48,119 nucleotides of DNA from Acidobacteria bacterium Ga0077522 (GCA_001464065.1 LNDN01000024.1:1-48119); one strand, 5' to 3'. Numbered from the stretch's first letter, positions 8,034-16,524 are shown. Translations and numbers: made by a program. Notes: generated by a model not told the origin, from the sequence alone.

Positions 8034-10490
8034 GTGACCCGTCTGATTCAGGGCCTCATGACCGGGGCGCGCACGCGTCGCGTGCTCGTGCTCGTGCTCG
8101 CCGCCGTCCTCGCTGTCGTCAGCCTCGTGCCCGTGCTGCGCATCCGGTTCGAGACCGACGTGCTGCAGCTGATGCCACGCGAGTCCGGAGCCGTCGACGC
8201 CTTCGAGACATACCTCGAACGTTTCGGCAGCCTCGATGCGCTGTACGTCTACGTGGCCGCGCCGGGCGACGGCGCGGTGGCCGACTACGACGACTACGTC
8301 GAGGCCCTCGCCGACGCCCTGCGTGCGGTGCCGGAGATCACGCGCGTCGATACCGGCCTGCTGGACGGCTCGCGCGACTGGACGTACCTCACGGACCGGC
8401 AATTGCTGCTGCTCGACGAGGCCGGCTTCACGGAGGCGACCGCGCGCATGGCGCCGGACCGGGTGCCGGTGCAGCTGACCCGGACGCGCGAACTGCTGGC
8501 GCTGCCCACGCCCGAGATGAAGGCGCTGGCGCAGCGGGATCCCCTCGGGTGGTTCGAGCTGACGAGTGCACGGTTGCAGGGCGCCTCCGGCGTGCTGCAG
8601 GTCGATCCGTCGCGCACCGATGGCTACGTCACCACGGACGGGCGCGCCCGGATGCTCGTCGTGCACCCGACCCAGCCGCCGTTCGACACGACCTACGCCC
8701 GGACGCTGCTGGACCGCATCGCCGTCACCGAAGCCCGCATGCGCGCGCAGTTCGCCCCCGAGTGGGCCGCAGACGACCTGCCGCCGCCTCGCATGGACGT
8801 CGCCGGCGGACACCGCACCGCCATCGAGACGGAGTCGTTGATGCGCGGCGAGGCGGTGAGCAACACGGCCTGGTCGATGGTCGGCGTGCTGGCGCTGCTC
8901 TACCTCGCGTTCCGCAACGTGTGGCTGGTGGTGTTCGGCACGCTACCGATCCTGCTCGGCACCCTGGTCACACTCGCCGTCCACGAGGTGGCCGGCGTGC
9001 AGCTGTCGGCGGCCGCGACGGGCGCCTCCGCGATGCTCTTCGGCCTCGGCGACGACGGGCTGGTGCTGCTGTTCGTGGCCTACCGCGATCGGCTCGCGCG
9101 CGGCTGCTCCCCGCTGGATGCCGTGCGCGATCTCGGAGGCGTCGGGGTGAGTGTCTTCCTCGGGGCGGTCACGACGGCGGCAACCTTCCTCGGCCTCTGG
9201 TTCATGAGTTTTCCCAGTCTCCAGCAACTCGGGATCGTCGTCGGTCTCGGCATGCTGCTGACCGTGTTCTTCACGCTGACGGTGCTGGTGGCGGGCCTGC
9301 CCGGTCGCGCGTGGGTCACCCGCGCCCGCGACCTGTCCATGCCCGGGCTCGGTCCCTGGGTGCTGCGGCATCGACGGCGCATCCTCGCCATCGCGGTGCT
9401 CGTGACCGTGCCGCTCGCGTGGGGACTCACGAAGCTGCGCGTCGATCCTCGGCTCGAGCGCCTCCGCCCCGTGACCGCGGGCCTGGCGCTCGAGACGGAG
9501 ATCACCGAGCGTTTCGGGCTGGCCAGGGACGTCTACCTCGTGCTCGGCCGTGGACCGGCGCTCGACCCGCTGCTGGCCGCGCACGAAGCCCTCGATCACG
9601 ACCTGGCCGGCACCACCGGCGTCGCCCATGTGGGCCCGTCGGTGCTGCTGCCGTCGGAGGCTGTGCAGCGGCGTCGTCGAGCGCGCCTGGCCTCGCTCGA
9701 CGACGCACGCGCCGGACTGGCCGATGCGGTGGACACGGCCGGCGATGCGGCAGGCTTCGTCGCCGGGACGTTCGCGCCGTTCCGCGAGCGACTGACGCGT
9801 GTGCTCGACCCGGCCCAGTCACTGACGCTCGAGTCACTCGACGCCAGGGGTTTCGGCGAACTGGCCGGACGCTTCATCCGCCGGGAGGGGAGCGACTTCC
9901 TGGTGGTGACCTACGCCACGGCCGCCGACCCCGCGCGGCTCACAGCCCTGCAGACGGCCGTCGGAGCCCACCCGGGCCTCGTGCTCACCGGCCTGCCGCT
10001 CGTCAATGCGTCCCTGGCGGCGCGGTTCCCGCGCGAGCTGGCCACCGGCCTGGCCGTCGGCGCGCTGGTGGTCCTGGTGCTCATCTGGCTGGAGTTCCGG
10101 ACGGTGACGCCCACGCTGCTGGCGCTGCTGCCGACCATCTGCGGCATCATCTGGGGACTGGGCATGCTGGGATGGGCGGGCGTCGTGCTCGACCTGTTCA
10201 GCGTGTTCGCAATCCTGATGTTCCTCGGCATCGGCGTGGACTACGGCATCCATCTGCTCCACCCCACCCTCGGCCCCGACGGCGCCGGCTTGTCGGAGAC
10301 GCTCTCGCTCGTCGGTCCGGCCCTGCTGCTGGCCGGCGGCACGACGATCGTCGGCTTCGGCACCCTGGTCTGGTCGGCGTATGCCCCGCTGCGCTCGCTG
10401 GGGCTCGTGTCGGTGGCGACACTCGCCTCTGGCCTGATCGCCTCGCTCCTGGTGCTCCCTGCGCTGATGGCTCGGGAGCGTGCGGCATGA
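8034..10490 (+). CDS. MMPL/RND family lipid exporter
   Basis: 818-residue inner-membrane exporter of the MMPL branch of the RND superfamily. One TM helix (about 16-36) is followed by a large periplasmic loop (about 37-260), a block of five helices (about 270-415), a second single helix (about 440-460), a second loop, and a final five-helix block (about 670-810). The second block has the family motif GIGVDYGIHLL; the matching site in the first block is GLGDDGLVLLFVAYRDR, so the halves differ at the proton-relay motif. The start is GTG at 8034 (MTRLIQGLMTGARTRR). The stop overlaps the next start as ATGA. Homologues in aryl polyene and hopanoid loci move bulky lipids to the outer membrane; the LolA-like protein just upstream is the likely acceptor. 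The exact substrate cannot be read from the sequence. Confidence 0.92.
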   Translation: MTRLIQGLMTGARTRRVLVLVLAAVLAVVSLVPVLRIRFETDVLQLMPRESGAVDAFETYLERFGSLDALYVYVAAPGDGAVADYDDYVEALADALRAVPEITRVDTGLLDGSRDWTYLTDRQLLLLDEAGFTEATARMAPDRVPVQLTRTRELLALPTPEMKALAQRDPLGWFELTSARLQGASGVLQVDPSRTDGYVTTDGRARMLVVHPTQPPFDTTYARTLLDRIAVTEARMRAQFAPEWAADDLPPPRMDVAGGHRTAIETESLMRGEAVSNTAWSMVGVLALLYLAFRNVWLVVFGTLPILLGTLVTLAVHEVAGVQLSAAATGASAMLFGLGDDGLVLLFVAYRDRLARGCSPLDAVRDLGGVGVSVFLGAVTTAATFLGLWFMSFPSLQQLGIVVGLGMLLTVFFTLTVLVAGLPGRAWVTRARDLSMPGLGPWVLRHRRRILAIAVLVTVPLAWGLTKLRVDPRLERLRPVTAGLALETEITERFGLARDVYLVLGRGPALDPLLAAHEALDHDLAGTTGVAHVGPSVLLPSEAVQRRRRARLASLDDARAGLADAVDTAGDAAGFVAGTFAPFRERLTRVLDPAQSLTLESLDARGFGELAGRFIRREGSDFLVVTYATAADPARLTALQTAVGAHPGLVLTGLPLVNASLAARFPRELATGLAVGALVVLVLIWLEFRTVTPTLLALLPTICGIIWGLGMLGWAGVVLDLFSVFAILMFLGIGVDYGIHLLHPTLGPDGAGLSETLSLVGPALLLAGGTTIVGFGTLVWSAYAPLRSLGLVSVATLASGLIASLLVLPALMARERAA

Positions 10491-11173
10491 AGGTGTGTGC
10501 GCTCGTGCCGGCGTACAACGAGGCCCGGACCATTGCCACCGTGGTGCACGGGGCAACGGCGCACGTCGCGCAGGTGCTGGTGGTCGACGACGGGTCCACC
10601 GATGGCACGGGGGAGGCGGCCGCGGCCGCTGGGGCGGACGTCATGCGTCTCGCCCACAATGGCGGCAAGGGCACGGCCATTCGCGCCGGGCTGTCGCAGG
10701 TGTTTGCCGGCACCGCGACGCACGTGCTCTTCATGGACGGCGACCTCCAGCATCGTCCGCAGGAGATTCCGGCGCTGCTCGCGGAAGCGGCGGCCACCGG
10801 CGCGGCGATGGTGATCGGTGAGCGCGTCTTCGTACGCGACGAGATGCCGGCGTCCCGCTACTGGGCGAACGTGATCGGGAGCTGGGCGCTGGCGACGTTG
10901 ATGGGTGTGGACCTGACCGATACGCAGTCGGGATTCCGGGTCGTGCGGACCGACGTCCTGCGGCAGTTGCCGCTCGAGGCGACCGGCTACGAGTTCGAGA
11001 CGGAGCTCGTGGTGAAGCTGGCGCGCCGCGGCGCCCAGATCGCCCGCGTGCCGATCAAGGCCGTGTACGGCGCAGAGAAGAGCAAGATCCGCCCCGTGCG
11101 CGACACGACGCGCAACATCATCCTGGCCCTCGTCTACCGGTTCTTCCGTCGCGGCGGACGAGGCCCGGCATGA
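10487..11173 (+). CDS. family 2 glycosyltransferase (dolichyl-phosphate-mannose-synthase-like)
   Basis: 228-residue GT-A fold enzyme. The N-terminus MKVCALVPAYNEARTIATVV is the nucleotide-sugar binding strand. VVDDGSTDGTGE and LFMDGDLQHRPQEIPAL (DxD at about residue 85-87) bind the diphosphate and metal, and DTQSGFRVVRTDVL is typical of the DPM1/GtrB-like subgroup. It lacks TM helices and so acts at the cytosolic membrane face. Its ATG overlaps the MMPL stop, and its TGA overlaps the acyltransferase ATG, so the three genes are translationally coupled. In aryl polyene clusters a similar enzyme is thought to glycosylate the head group; the sugar and acceptor here are unknown. Confidence 0.92.
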   Translation: MKVCALVPAYNEARTIATVVHGATAHVAQVLVVDDGSTDGTGEAAAAAGADVMRLAHNGGKGTAIRAGLSQVFAGTATHVLFMDGDLQHRPQEIPALLAEAAATGAAMVIGERVFVRDEMPASRYWANVIGSWALATLMGVDLTDTQSGFRVVRTDVLRQLPLEATGYEFETELVVKLARRGAQIARVPIKAVYGAEKSKIRPVRDTTRNIILALVYRFFRRGGRGPA

Positions 11174-12159
11174 GCCTCGCCGCGCCGGTGCGCTGGGTTA
11201 CCCACCGTCTCAACGGGTCCTTCATCGTCGGTGGCAGTTATCTGGGATCGCGGTACGCCCCGCTGCCGCTGTCGTGGCCGGTGGCCCACGCGGGCGCCTG
11301 GTTCGTCAGCCACACGATGGCGAGTGTGCGGGATGCGCTGGTCGACAACCTGCGCGCGGTCTTCCCGCAGGAGTCCGACGACCAGTTGCGGCGGCGTGCC
11401 TACCGCACGTGTCACACGTACACGGACGACTGGATGGACTTCATGCGATCGCTGTCGTGGTCGCGCGAGAAGGTCCTCGAACGCTTCGTCTACGAGGAGG
11501 CCCATCACCTGAAGGACGCGCTCGCGCTCGGCCGGGGCGCGATTCTGGTGACGGGCCACTTCGGCAACTGGGAAGCTGGCGCGGTGCTGATGAAGGCCCT
11601 GGGCGTACCGCTCACCGTGGTCGCCATGCCGGAGGCCGATCCCGCGGTCAACTGGCTGCGACACCGCGTGCGCACGTCGCTCGACGCCGACACCATCGAA
11701 GTGCGGCAGTCGCTCGACACCCCGTTGCAGATTCGTCGTCGCCTGTCGGAGGGCCGGGCCGTCGCGATGCTGATGGATCGGCATGTGGCGCGCGACCGCG
11801 TGCCGGTGACCATGTTCGGCCGCGAGGCGCACTTCATGGGGGCCCCGGCGATGCTGGCGTATCTGACCGGCGCGCCGCTGGTGCCGATCTTCCTCGTGCG
11901 CGAGGGCCGCGGCCGCTTCCGCGCGCGACCGCACGAGCCGATCCTCGTCGATCGAACGGGGCAGCGCGATCTCCAGGTGCGGGCCACCGCGCAGCGCGTG
12001 GCCACGCTGCTCGAACGCGAGATCGAGAAGCGGCCCGACTGCTGGTACCAGTTCTATCGCTACTGGGAAGCACCGGGAGTCGGGAGTCGGGAGTCGGAAG
12101 TCGGGGGGCCGGAGTCGGAAGTCGGGACGCCGGAGTCAGGCATCGGGGATCCGGCCTGA
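11170..12159 (+). CDS. LpxL/HtrB-like lipid acyltransferase with repeat-encoded tail
   Basis: 329-residue member of the lipid A biosynthesis acyltransferase family. The catalytic HX4E motif is in ILVTGHFGNWEAGAVLM (about residue 130). VAMLMDRHVARDRVPVTMFG and APLVPIFLVREGRGRFRA are further family blocks, and WYQFYRYWE marks the normal C-terminal end. The last 25 or so residues (GVGSRESEVGGPESEVGTPE and beyond) are encoded by a degenerate GGGAGTC heptamer array and are not part of the fold. The start overlaps the glycosyltransferase stop as ATGA; the next gene starts immediately after the TGA. Such acyltransferases in pigment clusters are proposed to attach the polyene acyl chain to a lipid anchor. 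Whether it acts on lipid A itself cannot be told. Confidence 0.9.
   Translation: MSLAAPVRWVTHRLNGSFIVGGSYLGSRYAPLPLSWPVAHAGAWFVSHTMASVRDALVDNLRAVFPQESDDQLRRRAYRTCHTYTDDWMDFMRSLSWSREKVLERFVYEEAHHLKDALALGRGAILVTGHFGNWEAGAVLMKALGVPLTVVAMPEADPAVNWLRHRVRTSLDADTIEVRQSLDTPLQIRRRLSEGRAVAMLMDRHVARDRVPVTMFGREAHFMGAPAMLAYLTGAPLVPIFLVREGRGRFRARPHEPILVDRTGQRDLQVRATAQRVATLLEREIEKRPDCWYQFYRYWEAPGVGSRESEVGGPESEVGTPESGIGDPA
12075..12140. repeat. degenerate GGGAGTC heptamer array inside the acyltransferase 3' end
   Basis: Three exact GGGAGTC units at 12075-12095 are followed by GGAAGTC, a GGGGGGCC interruption, GGAGTC, GGAAGTC, GGGACGCC and GGAGTC. It is translated as the low-complexity tail of the acyltransferase and stays in frame to the stop. 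Confidence 0.8.
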
Positions 12160-13236
12160 ATGGACCCGATCTCGCACCTGCTCTTCGCGCGCATGGTCGC
12201 CGCGACGCGGACGTCGCACGTGCCACGCGGCGTGGTGGCGGCAACGGTCCTCGGCGGGCTGGCGCCCGACATCGACGCGGCCGTGATGGCCGTGGGCTGG
12301 GACGTGTACCTGCAGTGGCACGAGGTGGGTACGCACGCACTCGTGGGGACGCCCGTGGTGGCCCTGGCGACAGGCGCGTTCGTGCGGACGTGGGCGCGTG
12401 CGGCACCGCTGAGCGCGCTGGTCTTCGGCGCCTGGCTGGGCACGCTCAGCCATGTGTTCTTCGACCTGTTCTCCGGCGCCACGATCCGGCTGTTGTGGCC
12501 GGTGTGGTCGGCGCCCATCTCGGCACCGGTCGTGGCGATGGCCGACCCGATCGTCATCGCCGTCCTCATCGTCGGCGCGCTGGCCTTGTGGGTGTGGCCG
12601 CGGGTGCCACGCACAGCGGCGGCGCTGGTGATGGCACTGCTGGCGCTCGTCAGTGCCGTCAAGCTGACGACGCGGGCGCGCGCGGCGGCCGCCTACGGCG
12701 CGGCGGTGACGGCCGCGGGCACCGCGCCGCCCGAGTCCATGGCGGTCGAGGCCGAGTGGGGCTCATGGACGGGATGGCTGTTCTTCGACCGCCTGCCGGA
12801 CGGCCAGCTGCGCGCCTGGCGGGTCGATGGCTGGACGCGGGACGCCCGCCTCCGTTTCGCGCACGCCCCCGCCAGCGACGCGCCGTTCGCTCGCCAGTCG
12901 CTGACCGACTTCGCCACGGCACGCAACTTCGTCCCCGTCCACCCCTTCGCGTTCGCGTCGGCGCGCGACAACGGCAACGGCGGCGTGGTGTTCTGGTCGG
13001 ACGCCCGCTTCTGCTGGACACCGGCCGAACGGGCCGATGCGCAGGACGACGTCCCACACCAGGACGTACGCCCGGCCCGCGGCCCCCTGCGCTGCGCGCT
13101 GTGGTTCGGCGGCTCGTACGACGCCGACGGGCGTCCCCACGAGGCCCTCGTCTGGCTTGGCGGCCATCTCCAGCGCCGATCACCAGGGCGATGGATGCTC
13201 GAAGGACGGAGGACCGAGGAGGGAGGACGGAGGTAG
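12160..13236 (+). CDS. YdjM-like (DUF457) inner-membrane metal-dependent hydrolase family protein
   Basis: 358 residues. The N-terminal half (1-175) has the family signature MDPISHLLFARMVAA (His near the N-terminus), a PDID motif (GGLAPDIDAAVM), WHEVGTHALVG and GTLSHVFFDLFSGATIRLLWP, with about four TM helices. The conserved His/Asp residues face the membrane and resemble the metal site of the YdjM/LexA-regulated hydrolase family. The C-terminal half (about 180-345) is a soluble domain I do not recognise. The last residues (EGRRTEEGGRR) are encoded by the start of the purine-rich repeat that follows. The gene begins directly after the acyltransferase stop, so it belongs to the same operon. 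A role in lipid handling is inferred from context only. Confidence 0.8.
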   Translation: MDPISHLLFARMVAATRTSHVPRGVVAATVLGGLAPDIDAAVMAVGWDVYLQWHEVGTHALVGTPVVALATGAFVRTWARAAPLSALVFGAWLGTLSHVFFDLFSGATIRLLWPVWSAPISAPVVAMADPIVIAVLIVGALALWVWPRVPRTAAALVMALLALVSAVKLTTRARAAAAYGAAVTAAGTAPPESMAVEAEWGSWTGWLFFDRLPDGQLRAWRVDGWTRDARLRFAHAPASDAPFARQSLTDFATARNFVPVHPFAFASARDNGNGGVVFWSDARFCWTPAERADAQDDVPHQDVRPARGPLRCALWFGGSYDADGRPHEALVWLGGHLQRRSPGRWMLEGRRTEEGGRR

Positions 13237-13350
13237 GACGGAGGGGCGAGGACGGAGGGGCGAGGTGGAAGGACTTCTCAGTGGCACTGACCTCTCACCT
13301 CTGACCTCCGTCCTACCTCTTTCCTCTTTCCTCTCTCCTCCGTCCTCTCG
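13201..13350. repeat. purine/pyrimidine heptamer repeats in opposed orientation
   Basis: The left half (13201-13265) is built from variants of GGACGGA and GGGGCGA in alternation; the right half (13291-13350) from CTTTCCT, CTCTCCT and CCGTCCT. Both show a 7-bp step. A perfect 15-bp inverted repeat links 13230-13244 with 13305-13319 across a 60-bp spacer. It lies between two convergent genes and could fold into a long hairpin that ends transcription in both directions. Confidence 0.7.
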
Positions 13351-13355
13351 GGTGA

Positions 13356-14339
13356 TTACCGCCCTGGGGGTTTCTGCCGCCAGTAGGACGCGAGGACGCT
13401 GCCGGCGGCGTTCATCCACGGGCCGAAGATCGCCGCCGCGAGGCCGGCGTCGGTGCTGTGCAGCACGCTGATGGCCAGGCCGGAGGCCATGCCGGCGTTC
13501 TGCAGGCCGACCTCGATCGACGCCGTGCGCGAGTCCGATTCGTTGAGCCCGGCACCGCGCGCGCCCCAGTAGCCCAGCGTGAAACCGATCAGGTTGTGCA
13601 GCGCGACGACCGCGAACAGGGTCGCCGCCACGGCGAGCAACTGGTCGCGCGAGTTGGCCGTGATGATCGTGATGATGGCCGCGATGGCGATCATCGACAC
13701 GAGGGGCAGGATGCGCGGCATCCAGCGTTGATCGCGCAGCAGCTTGTTGAAGACCAGCCCCGCGATCACCGGCAGGATGATCATCTTCATGATCGAGATC
13801 ATCATGTCCCAGGCATCGATCGGCACGAAGCGACCGGCGAGCAGCTGCATGGCGAGAGGCGTCAACACCGGCGACAGCAGCGTGGAGCACGCCGTCATCG
13901 TCACCGACAGGGCGACGTTGCCGCCGGCGAGGTAGGTCATCACGTTGGACGCCACGCCACCGGGCGCCGCACCCACGAGGACGACGCCCGCGGCGACCTC
14001 GCCCGTGAAGCCGAACAACCGCGCGAGCGCGTAGCCGGTGATCGGCATCACGCAGAACTGCAACAGGATGCCGACGAGCACCCCTCGTGGCATGGCCAGC
14101 ACCCGGGCAAAGTCACCGAGGCTCAGCGTGGTGCCCATCCCGAACATGATGATCTGGATGAGCGGGACGATGAGCCCGGTCAGCTTGTAGCCGCCCACCG
14201 TGAGGAACAAGCCGGGGTGGAACATCGCGGCGGCGACGCACGTGAAGACCACGGCGGTGAAGGTCAGGCCGGAGAAGCGAGCCGAACGACTCACCCAGAA
14301 CGACAGGGCGGCCAGCGCCCCCAGCACCAGGATGCTCAT
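13356..14339 (-). CDS. bile acid:sodium symporter (BASS/SBF) family transporter
   Basis: 327-residue inner-membrane protein with about nine or ten TM helices. Family features are FGMGTTLSLGDFARVLAMPR (about residue 66), GVVLVGAAPGGVASNVMTYLAGGNVALSVT (the conserved PGG...SN...AxGN substrate/Na+ site), VLTPLAMQLLAG, and SIEVGLQNAGMASGLAI. BASS proteins carry bile acids, 2-keto acids, pantoate or similar organic anions with sodium. In this cluster it might import or export an organic acid precursor, but nothing in the sequence fixes the substrate. TAGACT lies 9 nt before the ATG at 14339, so the mRNA is probably nearly leaderless. The gene ends 5 bp inside the repeat region shared with the convergent YdjM-like gene. 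Confidence 0.92.
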   Translation of the reverse strand: MSILVLGALAALSFWVSRSARFSGLTFTAVVFTCVAAAMFHPGLFLTVGGYKLTGLIVPLIQIIMFGMGTTLSLGDFARVLAMPRGVLVGILLQFCVMPITGYALARLFGFTGEVAAGVVLVGAAPGGVASNVMTYLAGGNVALSVTMTACSTLLSPVLTPLAMQLLAGRFVPIDAWDMMISIMKMIILPVIAGLVFNKLLRDQRWMPRILPLVSMIAIAAIITIITANSRDQLLAVAATLFAVVALHNLIGFTLGYWGARGAGLNESDSRTASIEVGLQNAGMASGLAISVLHSTDAGLAAAIFGPWMNAAGSVLASYWRQKPPGR

Positions 14340-14348
14340 CGGCTCCAG

Positions 14349-14354
14349 AGTCTA
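14349..14354 (-). promoter_or_regulatory. -10-like box of the BASS transporter gene
   Basis: TAGACT on the minus strand, 9 nt before the ATG at 14339, with no Shine-Dalgarno between. No clear -35 was seen. Confidence 0.35.
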
Positions 14355-14385
14355 GTCCGTCCGGGCCCGTCGGCGTCAGCGCCGA

Positions 14386-15555
14386 TCAGCGACCGTCGGT
14401 GCGCACGCCGGCGCTGATGAGGACGTTGGCGAAGGGCGTGCCGTCGCCCATGGGCTGGACGTGCGGGGCGAAGCCTTCCTCGTACAGCAGCCGGCGCCAG
14501 TCAGCCTGCGACCGGAAGTGGAAGCGCTGACGCCAGCGACCCGTCACCAGGGCCTTCAGCGTGTTGCCGAGGCGCACCATGCGGAAGCGCCATCCGGCAT
14601 CGGCATCGGCCTCCCGCACGAGCAGACGACCAGTCGGCGGCATGGCGGCACGAATGGCCTTGAGCAGTTCGCGCTGATCGGCCTCAGGCATCATGTGCAG
14701 CACGTCGAACAGCAGCACCATGTCTGCGTGCGGCAATCCAGCCTCCCGCGCATCGCCGGTCAGGACCTCGGCCTCGTGCTCGAGGGCTCGCACGGCGATC
14801 CCGGCGACGCGTGGACGGAGTTCGACGCCGACGAGCCGGGCGAACTGCGGCGGGTCGGGTCGGGTCGTGTCCCAGGTGCCCTGCGCCGCCGTGTCCTGGG
14901 CTTCCGCGACCAGCGCGAGGGTGAGGCCCTGCCCGCAGCCGATGTCGAGCAGCGTGCCCGTGGCTGCCGGAAATTCGGCAGTCAGCGCCGCGGCGTAGAC
15001 GGGATCGCCCGAGAGCTTGCCGCGGGCGAACTCCCACGCGGTGATCCCCGAATCGAGATAGCGGTCGCTCGCGCGACGCACCAGGAGCTGGAAGAACGGG
15101 TCCCTGGCCGGCCGGCGCGCCGCATATGTCACGAAACCGCCCATCGCGCCCACGATCACTCCGACGACGACGCTGCCGACCACCAGGTCGGCGCCGAACT
15201 CCCAGATGCGGTCGGGGGTGAGCATGTCCCAGGCGAGCGTCAGGAAATGCCCACGCCGCACGAAGGATCCCGTCTGGACCTCGGCGTAGAAGAGCGGTGG
15301 GACGATCAGGGGATTGATGACATTCGCGGCGAGGTACATCTTCAGGCGGTTCAGGCGAAAGGCGACACCCGCCAGCCAGCACAGCCCGAAATGGACGCCC
15401 CAGAACGGCGTGCACCCGACCATGAGGCCGACGCCGATGGCGACCGACTCGCGCCCGCGCGTGTCGCCCTCGGTCCGCAGCGCATGGATGGCGCGCTGCA
15501 GGCGGGAGGCCCGCGACAGCGCGCGCGCGCTGCCGGCCAACGGAACCGTGGTCAT
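14386..15555 (-). CDS. DUF2062 membrane domain fused to a class I SAM-dependent methyltransferase
   Basis: 389 residues. Residues about 15-155 match DUF2062 (ESVAIGVGLMVGCTPFWGVH, AANVINPLIVPPLFYAEVQ, then two more hydrophobic helices ending GVIVGAMGGFVTYAARR). Residues about 175-385 are a methyltransferase: LLDIGCGQGLTLALVAEAQD is motif I, GVELRP and LTGDAREAGLPHADMVLLFDVLHMMPEADQ hold the following SAM-binding acidic residues, and PPTGRLLVREAD the later strand. The C-terminal part (RFHFRSQADWRRLLYEEGF) is also typical. Both functions occur as separate or fused genes in aryl polyene and xanthomonadin-type loci. The likely task is membrane-anchored methylation of the aryl head group, which is inferred. 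It diverges from the chorismatase gene and has CATAAT 8 nt before its ATG. Confidence 0.88.
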   Translation of the reverse strand: MTTVPLAGSARALSRASRLQRAIHALRTEGDTRGRESVAIGVGLMVGCTPFWGVHFGLCWLAGVAFRLNRLKMYLAANVINPLIVPPLFYAEVQTGSFVRRGHFLTLAWDMLTPDRIWEFGADLVVGSVVVGVIVGAMGGFVTYAARRPARDPFFQLLVRRASDRYLDSGITAWEFARGKLSGDPVYAAALTAEFPAATGTLLDIGCGQGLTLALVAEAQDTAAQGTWDTTRPDPPQFARLVGVELRPRVAGIAVRALEHEAEVLTGDAREAGLPHADMVLLFDVLHMMPEADQRELLKAIRAAMPPTGRLLVREADADAGWRFRMVRLGNTLKALVTGRWRQRFHFRSQADWRRLLYEEGFAPHVQPMGDGTPFANVLISAGVRTDGR

Positions 15556-15562
15556 CTTCAGG

Positions 15563-15569
15563 TATTATG
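15563..15569. promoter_or_regulatory. overlapping divergent -10 boxes, methyltransferase / chorismatase
   Basis: The heptamer TATTATG reads TATTAT (15563-15568) on the plus strand and CATAAT (15569-15564) on the minus strand. The minus-strand box is 8 nt before the ATG at 15555, giving a leaderless message. On the plus strand there is no start codon that close in the right frame, so the chorismatase would have a leader of about 35 nt. Confidence 0.45.
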
Positions 15570-15609
15570 ACGGCTCGTCCCGCGCAGCCGGATGCGGGGT
15601 CGTGCAGTG

Positions 15610-16524
15610 ATGCCAAAGACCACGGTCACGACGCCAATCGCGCTTGCGCCGCTTGCCCCGCTGCCACCCTCCTGGGTGGATGCCCTGGTGGGTCCCAGCC
15701 CTTCGGTCTCTCGTACAGACGCGCTCGATGGCACCGTCGAGGTGCGCACCGGTCCCGACTTCACGCACGTCGCCATCACCATCCCGCAGGCGCACACGCT
15801 GCCGCCGGATCGACTGCACGAGCACGTCCGCGACGCCTACCTCTCGGTGGCGGCCACCCTGAACGCGCAGCAGCGGCACCCGGTGCGGTTCTGGAACTTC
15901 GTGCCACACATCCACACGCCGTCGGGGGCTCACCTCGACCGCTACATGATCTTCAACGGCGGCCGGTTCGCCGCCTGCGAGCACTGGCACGGGTCGCCCA
16001 ACGACTTCGATCACACGCTGGCCGCGGCCTCGGGCGTCGGCGTGCTCGGCGAAGCCCTCGCGATCCACTGCCTCGCCGCAGACGATGCCGGTGAGCCCGT
16101 CGAGAATCCGCGGCAGGTCCCGGCCTACAAGTATTCGCGGCGGTATGGCCCCCGCCCGCCCTGCTTCGCGCGCGCCACGCGCCTCGCACGCCAGGTGAAC
16201 GGCGCGTGGTGGCTGCTCGTGGCCGGCACCGCGAGCATCTGCGGCGAGTTGACGGTCCACGCCGGTGACGTCGAGGGCCAGACCGTGGAGACCCTCGACA
16301 ACCTCGACGCGCTGCTCGCCGCCGCCGAGGACAAACGCGGCGCCAGTGACGCGCGTGCCCGCTTCTCCAGCCTGCGCGTCTACATCGTCCGTCCCGACGA
16401 TCTGGGCGTGGTGCGCGATCGGATCGCGGCGCGCTATGGCGAGATCCCCGACATCGAGTTTGCGCAGTCCGAGTTGTGCCGCGCCGATCTCCTCGTCGAG
16501 ATCGAAGGCATCGCCGAACTGTAG
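15610..16524 (+). CDS. chorismatase family protein (FkbO/Hyg5/XanB2-like), hydroxybenzoate-forming candidate
   Basis: 304 residues. Family landmarks in order are HPVRFWNFVPHIHTP, LDRYMIFNGGRFAACEHW, AASGVGVLGEALAIHCLA, VENPRQVPAYKYSRRYGPRP followed by PCFARATRL, LLVAGTASICGELTVHAGDV and EGQTVETLDNLDALL. These match chorismatases, which hydrolyse chorismate to a dihydrodiol or form 3-/4-hydroxybenzoate; XanB2 supplies the aromatic starter of xanthomonadins. Which outcome applies cannot be decided by eye. In this cluster, with an AMP ligase nearby, a hydroxybenzoate product is the natural guess. The ATG at 15610 is preferred because GGGGT lies about 10 nt upstream; an in-frame ATG at 15592 would add six residues. 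The stop codon TAG is itself the beginning of REP-like copy 2. Confidence 0.87.
   Translation: MPKTTVTTPIALAPLAPLPPSWVDALVGPSPSVSRTDALDGTVEVRTGPDFTHVAITIPQAHTLPPDRLHEHVRDAYLSVAATLNAQQRHPVRFWNFVPHIHTPSGAHLDRYMIFNGGRFAACEHWHGSPNDFDHTLAAASGVGVLGEALAIHCLAADDAGEPVENPRQVPAYKYSRRYGPRPPCFARATRLARQVNGAWWLLVAGTASICGELTVHAGDVEGQTVETLDNLDALLAAAEDKRGASDARARFSSLRVYIVRPDDLGVVRDRIAARYGEIPDIEFAQSELCRADLLVEIEGIAEL

Noticed and set aside
8549-11173. Plus-strand open frame of 874 codons through the MMPL gene
   Set aside because: Only its last 228 codons (the glycosyltransferase from 10487) are a real protein; the rest is an out-of-frame reading of the MMPL gene.
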